The notes beneath the pieces are model-generated. The model was not told the DNA's origin and did no database searches. It saw nothing but the letters and a program-made list of their open reading frames with translations. A stretch of 64,000 bases of DNA from Ctena decussata. Taxonomy: Eukaryota > Mollusca > Bivalvia > Lucinida > Lucinidae. Positions within the stretch are counted from its first letter, which is position 1. The number at the start of each line of letters is the position of its first letter. Shown here piece by piece: positions 55,757 to 64,000 of the stretch. A program made the position numbers and the translations under genes. The stretch lies in contig OZ022508.1 of the NCBI GenBank assembly GCA_963989385.1, forward strand, positions 51,747,087 to 51,811,086. The letters are read 5' to 3'.

Positions 55757-57177
55757 GGAGGGGGGGGGGTATCAATAAGGTGGGTTTTCTGCATCCTACC
55801 AAAGTTTTCTTTTTTTAACTGATGGTATACTCCAATGTGTCTAGTTTATTGGACCATATGTGACTTTGGTCGGAAAGCCCTACTTACTGAGCTATGGGTC
55901 CACAGAACTGGGTGGGGTAATCCAACATGGTTTTAGCCTGTCTTGTAAAAACATTCTCATTTGGTAGAAGAGTACAGCAGACAGACAGGATTTGATGAAA
56001 TGATTAACAGAACATCTAAACTATATTTCGTTATCATTTTATTTGGTTTAATTTGAACATATGTTGTCAAAAAAGATTTCCTTTGACATTCAGCATTTTT
56101 TGATATTTTTGTCCTCAATTTTCAATATTCTTGGCCTTATTGTTAAATAAACAGACCAGTTGTCATCAAACTAATGTCAAGGAAGCACCCTGACCTGGGC
56201 ATTCGGATGATGTGACCAGAATTTCACAATGACCTAGTTTTCATGGTCGACTGAACACATAAACTTGCTTGGAAGATGTTTCTTCATTTAATTTTGAACT
56301 AGAATTACGAACCTTTGGCCAAATTACTATTTTAACTGCTATATTATGCCCTACACCCCCGCCACTAAAGGTGAGAGAATACATATTGGCTTCAGATCGG
56401 ATCTCCTTGGCGTTTGCATCTGTGTATGCGTCATATACTTTCCAAGGTCAAGGTCAGATTTTGATGACCTTGACCTTGTTTCCAAGGTCACAGGACTTAA
56501 TTTGTGACACATACACAAATGCAGATGCCAACGAGATCCGCACTGAAGCCAATATGTATTCCCTCACCTTTAATGGCGGGGGAGTGGGGCATAATATAGC
56601 AGTTAAAATGGTAATTTGGCCAAAGGTTCAAAATTCAAGGTCAAAATAGAAAGAAAACCATCTTCCAAGGAAGTTTATGTGTTCAGTCGACCATGAAAAC
56701 TATGCCATTGTGAAATTCTGGTCACATCATCTGAGTGTCTTGTCTATGTGCTTCCTTGACATGAGCTTGATGATAACATGTCTGTTCATTTAACAATAAG
56801 GTCAATAAATAGTGAAAATTGAGGTCAAAAATATCAAAAAATGCTGAATGTCAAAGAAAGTCTTTTTTGACAACATAAGATCAAATTAAACCAAATAAAA
56901 TGATATGGAAATATAGTTTAGATGTTCTGTTAATCATTCTGTCTGATGTACAGTACTCTCCTACCAAATGAGAATGTTTTTACAAGACAGGCTAAAACCA
57001 TGTTGGATTACCCCACCCACTTCTGTGGACCCATAGCTCAGTAAGTAGGGCTTTCCGACCAAAGTCACATATGGTCCAATAAACTAGACACATTGGAGTA
57101 TACCATCAGTTAAAAAAAGAAAACTTTGGTAGGATGCAGAAAACCCACCTTATTGATACCCCCCCCCCCCCCCCCCT
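55757..57177. mobile_element. Giant near-perfect palindrome (foldback element), 1.42 kb
   Basis: The arms of about 690 bp are complementary over their whole length, e.g. tatcaataaggtgggttttc at 55770 and gaaaacccaccttattgata at 57140. The centre is CAAGGTCAAGGTCA, eight nt, TGACCTTGACCTTG (56443-56478). The outer ends are G/C runs. The ORF spanning 56269-56649 is a by-product of the symmetry. No transposase. Confidence 0.93.
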
Positions 57178-57214
57178 TTGTTATAATATTGGAAGTATAA
57201 ACCCTGGTCATATA

Positions 57215-57688
57215 ACTGAATAAATACATACACATTATTATAATAGTAACTTGATCTGAGATGCTTGCATCAAGGGTGATCAGATGGTATGAGCTCATCC
57301 ACAAGACATGATACAGTATGCAAGATCATGTAACTATTATGATAATTTGTTTATTATATACCTTACGGAACAGCCAACCACTCATACTTGCCAGCGCTAA
57401 TGCATCAACCCATATTCGAACCTGTGCAGCTGAGGTATGCAGCTAGTTGTGAGGCATACGCTTCCGACTGAGCTGTCGATGCTTGCCTTTTGACGTGTTT
57501 GATGACGTTATGTCATTAGTCCCGTTTCTCTGGTTCTCGTTTCTACACTGCACACTAAAATGACACGCCTGAAGCTGGAACTCAGACATAGCCTCGTTTT
57601 AAAGGATAGTGATAAGGATTCAGAAAATGTCAGTTTGATACGGCTTTCTGTATCAGATGGCCAAAAAACAGGCAGTTCAAAGGGTGTA
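57215..57688. mobile_element. Hairpin plus tRNA-like composite element, copy 2
   Basis: Same as 37582-38093, but most of the left hairpin arm is deleted. The tRNA-like part (57400-57480) has lost a good box B. It ends ggcagttcaaagggtgt then atcattgatagg, showing the native continuation absent from copy 1. Confidence 0.8.
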
Positions 57689-58636
57689 TCATTGATAGGT
57701 ATATAATAAAATAGCTTACCGGTATCTTGATGTTAATGGTCATAAATGTTTGGAAATTGAAGTTTGGAAATTGACAAAGGGCCATAGTGAGCTATTGTCT
57801 TACCAAAGCATCCAGCATGCGTCGTCCGTCAACAATTATTCAAACATCTTCTTGTCTAAAACTACTGGACCCATGGTTCTCAAATTTCACATGGAGCATG
57901 ACCTGACTCCAAGGTCTCAGAAATTGTAAAATTAGGTCAGGTCGAATATCCAAGATGGCCGCTGTTACTAAAAATAGCATAAATAACAAAATCATCTTCT
58001 TCTCCAGAACTGCTAGGTATATTTATCTGAAATTTGGCATGAAACATCAGTGGAACATTGGTATTCAGAATTGTAAAAATGAAAAAAATCTGTAGCGGAG
58101 TTTTGTTGCAGTAACCTACTTTCTGTTTGCAGGTGTATTTTTGCTCAATTGCCAATGTCCAAAAACAACTAATTTGAACAACTTCAAACAACTTCTGCTC
58201 TAAAACACCTGTACCCATGGGTCTCAAATTTCACATGGAGCATGACCAGACTACAAAGTTTCAAAATTGCAAAATTGGGTCAGGTTGAGAATCCAAGATG
58301 GCTGCCGTTACTAAAAACAGTAAAAGCAACAAAATCAACTTCTTCTCGAGAACCATTGGGTTTATTTGGTTGAAAGTTTGCGTGGAACATTAGTGGGACC
58401 AGTCATGTTCGTCTCTGTTACTAAAAATAGCAAAATGTGAAAATGAGAAAATCTCAATGGAATTGGACAAATTTTGTATCAGAATGGTCCTTACATTGAG
58501 CCTTAGATTTTTGCATTTTGGCATTCCAAGATGGCTGCCATCTGCCATTACTAAAAATAGCCCAAAACATGAAAATGACAATATCTCAGTAACCGCTAAA
58601 TGGATTTTGACGAAATTTGTGGCAAAATAATTCTTG

Positions 58637-58831
58637 TGTAGTAGGAGGAAAAAAATCTGTAAAGAAAATTTTGTCGAGCGCTGGGACAGGGAATGGAACC
58701 CACGACCCCAAGATTATAAAGCGAGCACACAACCACAAGGCTAAAAGGTCCGGACCAGTTAGACTGGTCAGTTATACACTCTATATACCTATATACATAT
58801 TTACACATCACTAATTGGCCGTACTACTACA
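58637..58831 (-). mobile_element. 195-bp tRNA-headed element with short TIRs
   Basis: TGTAGTAG and CTACTACA form the ends, and CTTG flanks both sides (58633-58636 and 58832-58835). On the minus strand TAGCCTTGTGGTTG (box A-like) and GGGTTCCATTCCC (box B) occur at tRNA spacing. SINE-like head with MITE-like ends. Confidence 0.7.
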
Positions 58832-58983
58832 CTTGCATTGAAGTGTTTCAAACATAACAAAATAAAGACCAGTCATATTGGTGTCTGTTACTAAAAATAG
58901 CAAAATGTGAAAATTAGAAAATCTCAATGGAATTGGACTAATTTTGAGTCAGAATGGTCCTTTCATGGAGCCCTTTTGATTTT

Positions 58984-61376
58984 TAGCTCACCTGAGCCGA
59001 AGGCTCAGAGGTGAGCTTATAGGATGGGAGTCGAGCCGTCGTCCGTCCGTGGGTGCGTCAACACTTTCAAACATAAATATCTCAGAAGCCAGTGGGCCGA
59101 TCGCAATCAAATTTTATCTGAAGCATCATTGGGGTGGGGGAAAGGCTGCATTAGGTTTTGGTGCCGATCAGCTCAGAACTCTGGTTTCCATGGCAACAGA
59201 TAGCCCCCATAGGGTTATAATGGGGAAAACGGCGTCATCACGTTTTCTCGACTGTTTTTGATTAGATCCTTATCATACTTGCAGGTAATGATGACATACA
59301 CAAGAGCTTGGATGAGTTCGAAATTTGGCCGGATTCGAGCACAGACTTCGGAGTTAGCTGCCCTTGAGCGTTTGAAAAAAATCCCATAGGGTTATAATGG
59401 GGAAAATGGCGTCATCACGTTTTCTCAACTGTTTTTACTTAGATCCTTATCATACTTGCAGGTAATGATGACATACATAAGAGCTTGGATGAGTTCGAAA
59501 TTTGGCCGGATTCGAGCACAGACTTCGGAGTTAGCTGCCCTTGAGCGTTTGAAAAAAATCCCCTAGTGTTATAATGGAGAAACCAACGTCATCACATATT
59601 TTTAGAAAAACTTTGTCATCACTCTATTGCCTACATTTCTCAACAGATTTTAAAATAACTTCACACAAATGTAGGGCATGATAAGATCTCGAGCAAGTTC
59701 GCCTTTCAGGATGCTGCGCCCAAGGTCAAGGTCACTGTGGCTATTTTTAGAAAAACTTTTTCAGCGCTCTAGCACCTACATTTCTCAGCAGATTTTAAAA
59801 TAACTTCACACAAATGTAGGGCATGACAATATCTTGAGCAAGTTCGCCTATCAGGATGCTGCGCCCAAGGTCAAGGTCACTGTGGCTATTTTCAGAAAAA
59901 CTTTGTCAGCGCTCTAGCACCTACATTTCTCAATGGATTTTGAAATAACTTCACACAAATGTAGGGCATGACAATATCTTGAGCAAGTTTGACTTTCAGG
60001 GTGCTGCACCCAAGGTCAAGGTCAATGTGGCTATTTTTAGAAAAACTTGGTCATCGCTCTAGCGCCTACATTTCTCAATGGATTTTAAATCAACTTCACA
60101 TAAATGTAGGGCATGACAATGTCTCAAACAAGTTTGACTTCCAGGTTGCTGCGCCCAAGGTCAAGGTCACTGTGGCTATTTTTAGAAAAACATTGTCAGC
60201 GCTCTAGCACCTACATTTCTCAATGGATTTTAAAATAAATTCACACAAGTGTAGGGCATGACAATATCTCGAGCAAGTTCGACTTTCAGGATGCTGTGCC
60301 CAAGGTCAAGGTCACTGTGGCTATTTTTAGAAAAACATTGTCAGCGCTCTAGCACCTACATGTCTCAATGGATTTTAAAATAACTTCACACAAATGTAGG
60401 GCATGACAATATCTCGAGCAAGTTCGACTTTCAGGATGCTGTGCCCAAGGTCAAGGTCACTGTGGCTATTTTTAGAAAAACTTTGTCATCGCCCTAGCAC
60501 CTTCATTTCTCCATGCATTTTGAAATAACTTGACACAAATGTAGGGTATGACAATATCTCAAGCAAGTTCGACTTTCAGGATGCTGTGCCCAAGGTCAAG
60601 GTCACTGTGGCTATTTTTAGAAAAACTTTTTCATCGCTCTAGCACCTACATTTCACAACGGATTTTAAAATAAATTCACACAAATGTAGGGCATGACAAT
60701 ATCTTGAGCAAGTTTGACTTTCAGGGTGCTGCAATCAAGGTTTTTGATTAGATCCTTATCATACTTGCAGGTAATGATGGCATACATAAGAGCTTGGATG
60801 AGTTCGAAATTTGGCCGGATTCGAGCACAGACTACGGAGTAAGCTGCCCTTGGGCGTTTGGAAAAAATCCCATAGTCTTATAATGGAAAAAACGTCATCA
60901 CATTTTCATTTTTCATCGGATCCTCTTCATACTTGCAGGTAATGAGGATATGCATAAAAGCTTGGATTAGTTAGCATTTTCGGCTAGATCCCACCACTGA
61001 CTATGGGGTACCTGCCCTGAGCATCCAAAAAATCAATGTCGCCACTTTTTCTTGGTTTTTGCTGATCTGATCCTTTTAAAACTTGCAGGTTATGAGGAAA
61101 TGCATAATATCTTAAACAAGTTCAAATTTTGGCCAGATCAGGCCAACCACTATGAAGCTAGCTGCCCTTGACAGCTCTGTCTATTGTGCTCTTGATTGGA
61201 TACTTTTTAAACTTGCATATATTAAATGAGGGCATACATAATGTTTTGGATGAGTTTAATTTTCAGCCTGATTGGACCACTGACTGTGGAGTTAGCTGCC
61301 CTTGAGCATCTTAAATATCCCTATAGGTTTACAATGTCTCTCAGGTGAGCAATTGTTGCCCTTGGGCTACTTGTTT
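58984..61376 (+). mobile_element. Helentron/HINE-like element F with 146-bp array
   Basis: Starts TAGCTCACCTGAGCCGAAGG and ends ctctcaggtgagcaattgttgcccttgggctacttgttt. It contains two to three copies of a 170-bp unit (gagcttggatgagttcgaaatttgg) around the array at 59580-60740. Confidence 0.7.
59580..60740 (+). repeat. Tandem array, eight units of about 146 bp
   Basis: Each unit contains ctacatttctcaatggattt, cacaaatgtagggcatgaca and cccaaggtcaaggtcactgt. Unit starts are about 146 bp apart from 59583 to 60608. Every unit carries TCAAGGTCA. Confidence 0.95.
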
Positions 61377-61690
61377 GCATTTTAGCATTCCAAGATGGCT
61401 GTGCCATTACTAAAAATAGCACAAAACATGAAAATGACAATATCTCCATAACCGTTGAATGGATTATGACGAAATTTGTGGCAAAATGATTCTTGCATTG
61501 AGGTGTTTCAAAAATAGCTGAATATAGACCAGTCAAATAGGCCACTGTTACTAAAAAAAGCAAAATGTGAAAATGAGAAAACATCAGTGGAATTGGACCA
61601 ATTTTATATCAGAATGGTCTTGTGGCAAAATATCCAGGTGAGCGATATCAGGCCCATTTGAACCTCTTGTTTTATGCTGTGATATTGCAG

Positions 61691-61797
61691 AATTGATAAC
61701 AAAGTGTGCTATCAGGAGAAAGTGTTCCTGTTTACAAGCTCACCAGCTAAGACAGCAGTTGAAGATGATGGTCTCTTCTGTATCTACTTTGACAACT
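61691..61797 (+). CDS. TCTN: Tectonic (TCTN) exon 3
   Basis: Acceptor gatattgcag, donor ACT|gtaagt. The phase matches exon 2 (AT + A = Ile). The product IDNKVCYQEKVFLFTSSPAK...EDDGLFCIYFDN resembles the segment after the Cys-rich motif in tectonics, which ends in FCI-type residues. A Helentron-like repeat ends about 20 nt upstream, so its T-rich 3' end contributes to the polypyrimidine tract. Further exons lie beyond the window. Confidence 0.82.
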
Positions 61798-62315
61798 GTA
61801 AGTATGTTTCCGTGTGCCACAGTCAATATTTATCATCCATCCACTGCAAATTCCACCTGATAACAGCAATATTAACATAATATGTTATCACATCAGTTTA
61901 GAACTGCGCTTGCATGAATGATTTCTGGCAGTACATGCACATTTCTTTAGAAGTAATCTCTTAAGGCGATTGGACGTGATAAGAATGTTTGATTGGTCAA
62001 ATGATGTCACCAAATCACATCATATTGCATATCATGATGTCAGCAGGTTCAGACAAAACTGCATTTCATTTTCATTTGAAAGCACAAAAGTTGTTTAAAT
62101 GATGCATTAGAAAACCATGCTATTGCCTTAGATATCAAGTTTATCAAATATGATCAGAAACACATAGGAATGGCTTGGCAAGCCTTGCCCTTCTTACACT
62201 GTCTCGCCTGATAAACTTGATAACAAAAGACACCAATCTGGTTTGCTCTATATCAACAGTGCAGTCCCTTTATAACGGTTTGTTTGGGGATGGAGCATGT
62301 GATACTGTAAATAGT
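61798..62315. other. Start of tectonic intron 3, no further exon seen
   Basis: Non-coding. No splice-flanked ORF with tectonic-like residues could be found from here to the end of the window. Confidence 0.5.
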
Positions 62316-63100
62316 GAACTTAACCATTTTCCGACCTCTGCACATATGCCATAGTGGTTGATATAGTGCATACTTTGTGAAATCAACATCTCTTAGAGCT
62401 TTCAGTGGATCCTTTTAGTACTTTGCAAATATAGTACACACGCAGTGAAGATGTGCATAAAGAAGTTTGATGGTGAAATATTTGACAAATTTACAGGATT
62501 TTGAACTTAGGCATTTCCCAACCTGTGCACATATTCAGTTGTGGCTGATAGTGCATACTTTGTGAAATCAACTTCTCATAGAGCTTTCACTGTATTCTTT
62601 TCAGTATTTTGTAAATTTGTTACAGATATGTTGAAGATATGCATGAACACGTTTGATGTCAGAAAAATGTTTTTTGACAAATTAATAGGGCTTTGAACGT
62701 AGCCATTTCCAACCACTGCACATATTAAATATTGATTGATACTTCATACGGTGTGAAATCAACTCCTCTCAGAGCTTTCATTGGATCTTTTCAGTAGTTA
62801 GTAAATATATTCCAGACATATTGAAGCATGGAGAAGGCTGATGCTGAAAAAAATAAGTTTTTGACAAACTGACAGGCTTTTGAACATAGCCATTTTCCAA
62901 CCACTACACACATCAAATAATGGTTGATTGTGTAAAGTTTGTTAAATCAACTCCTCTCAGAGCTTTCATTTGATCTCTTCAATATTTTGCAGATATGTCA
63001 CAGACATAATGAAGATGTTCATAAAGCAGTTAAATGCTGTTTTTTGTGTGTGTTTTTTCCCCCCAAATTATCAGGGTTTTGAACTTAGCCCAGTGCCTGC
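62316..63100 (+). repeat. Tandem array, four units of about 190 bp
   Basis: Units begin gaactta(a/g)(c/g)catttt(c)c(g/a)acc at 62318, 62504, 62695 and 62882 and include gtgaaatcaactcctctcag and gctttcattggatctttt. Confidence 0.88.
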
Positions 63101-63379
63101 ACTAATTTCTTAAGTCAGAAAGTCCTGACTTTTCCATCTATTGAGATTTGGAAGTCCCAGCCCTGAGACTTGGAAGTTCTGTCCTGATTTGAAGTGTTCC
63201 GTCAATCAAAACTCGAAAACTTTACCACCATGTAATGCCTTGAAAAAAGCACTGTTACTTTCTTAATCTAGAGAAACAGAGGGATTGAGTATACAGTGAT
63301 GCCCATTAAAATATTCATACAAGTGATGCCCATTAAAATGTTCATACAAGTGATGCTTTGGAATGCCAACTTAGGTGAA

Positions 63380-63960
63380 TGGGTAAATTTTTAAGAACCG
63401 TAACTCCACCTACATTTTTTACGGAACTATGCCCCTTTGTAAATTTTAGTATGGAAATTGTGCCCGCTCCATAACTCTGAAACTATATGAGATATTTTCG
63501 CAAAACTTGGTACAAATATTAAGTATCATGACTTGATGGGCAGAGAAAAGAAACCGAGGTTCTGCTCACATTTTCTACAGAATTACCTCCCTTTGAAAAA
63601 TTTAGCATGGAAATCATGTTTGCTCCATAATTCTGAAAGTATATGAGTTAATTTAGTGAAACTTGGTACAAATATAAAACATCAGACAATGTGCAGTGAA
63701 CAAGAACTGTAACTCCATCTACACTTTTTATGGAATTTTGCCCCTTTGTAAATTTTAGTATGGAAATCATGTTTGTTCGATAACTTTAAAACTGTAAAAG
63801 ATATTTTCATCAAACTTAATACAAATATAAAGCATCATCAGGCAATGTGCAGAGAACAAGATCCATATGCTCAGTATCTTAAAAACCTTTAGAGATATTT
63901 TCATGAAACTTCACACAGATATGAAGGAAACAAGACAGGTATTCTGGATTATTTGGAGTT
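63380..63960 (+). repeat. Tandem array, about 155-bp units
   Basis: Three to four diverged units (gtaactccacctacattttt...cttggtacaaatat) begin near 63391, 63549, 63698 and 63855. Likely the interior of another HINE-like element running off the window. Confidence 0.8.
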
Positions 63961-64000
63961 ACCCGTTTTGAACATTGAAAATAGTACAGTTTGCTTTAAT

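Larger units (their letters stand above)
57775..61671 (+). mobile_element. Helentron/HINE-like element E (5' end degraded)
   Basis: Begins near gtgagctattgtcttaccaa and ends caggtgagcgatatcaggcc, catttgaacctcttgtttt at 61671. Internal units of about 310 bp resemble element D (ccaagatggctgcc...). Interrupted at 58637-58831 and 58984-61376. Its 3' end lies directly upstream of tectonic exon 3. Confidence 0.6.

Noticed and set aside
56269..56649. 126-codon ORF
   Set aside because: It spans the centre of a giant palindrome; the protein is a by-product of the inverted repeat.
59580..60740. CRISPR-like regular repetition
   Set aside because: Units are contiguous 146-bp near-copies with no short repeats and unique spacers, and the genome is eukaryotic.

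Overview
This is an animal nuclear genome window, probably from a bivalve mollusc. The evidence is spliced exons, dense nested non-LTR, tyrosine-recombinase-type and DNA transposon remnants, microsatellites, and two very abundant repeat styles that I associate with bivalves ('agctcacctgagc...caggtgagcgat' and 'ttatgcccccgcc...gtgtcctatggacac'). The species assignment is inference. Nothing bacterial is present.

The one host gene I can support is a tectonic (TCTN, ciliary transition zone) gene on the + strand. Exon 1 (22228-22486) holds the signal peptide and a Thr/Pro-rich linker, exon 2 (37263-37380) holds the Cys-rich motif, and exon 3 is 61691-61797. Phases are compatible throughout. The introns (about 14.8 and 24.3 kb) consist almost entirely of nested mobile elements, and the gene runs off the right end of the window.

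Layout. 0.2-6.6 kb: decayed LINE fragments, a 446-bp tandem duplication and a small hAT-like MITE. 6.7-12.1 kb: G-rich and palindromic minisatellites, a TTAA-flanked (piggyBac-like) MITE, a long-TIR MITE and a cluster of tRNA-like SINE heads. 12.5-14.76 kb: a nearly complete CR1/Jockey-type LINE on the - strand. 14.96-about 22.1 kb: an apparently intact two-ORF LINE on the - strand. Its ORF1 fuses RNase H, a PHD finger, a coiled coil and an SGNH esterase, and its 5' end lies head-to-head with tectonic exon 1. 22.5-26.1 kb (intron 1): a 1.52-kb element with long TIRs and a 9-bp TSD, whose uninterrupted paralogue is also in the window; then foldback-like short-repeat arrays and perfect palindromes. 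27.3-36.3 kb: three Helentron/HINE-like elements with internal tandem arrays, one interrupted by another, which is itself interrupted by a LINE.

Intron 2 (37.4-61.7 kb) contains a hairpin plus tRNA-like element, a matryoshka of two split-direct-repeat (Ngaro/DIRS-type) elements at 38.09-48.75 kb, more Helentron-like elements with tandem arrays, and a 1.4-kb near-perfect palindrome. The inner split-repeat element (39097-44678, +) has gag and RT/RNase H joined by a canonical -1 slippery heptamer, and has A1-ORFs-B1-A2-spacer-B2 termini. The outer one (-) encodes an SGNH hydrolase and a second unknown ORF and shows its own A/B repeats. Neither shows a visible tyrosine recombinase.

Leads I rate highest: the RNase H-PHD-coiled coil-SGNH ORF1; the two nested split-repeat elements without recombinase; the -1 frameshift site; the paralogous empty site of the Mutator-like element; and a Helentron-like 3' end about 20 nt from the exon 3 splice acceptor.
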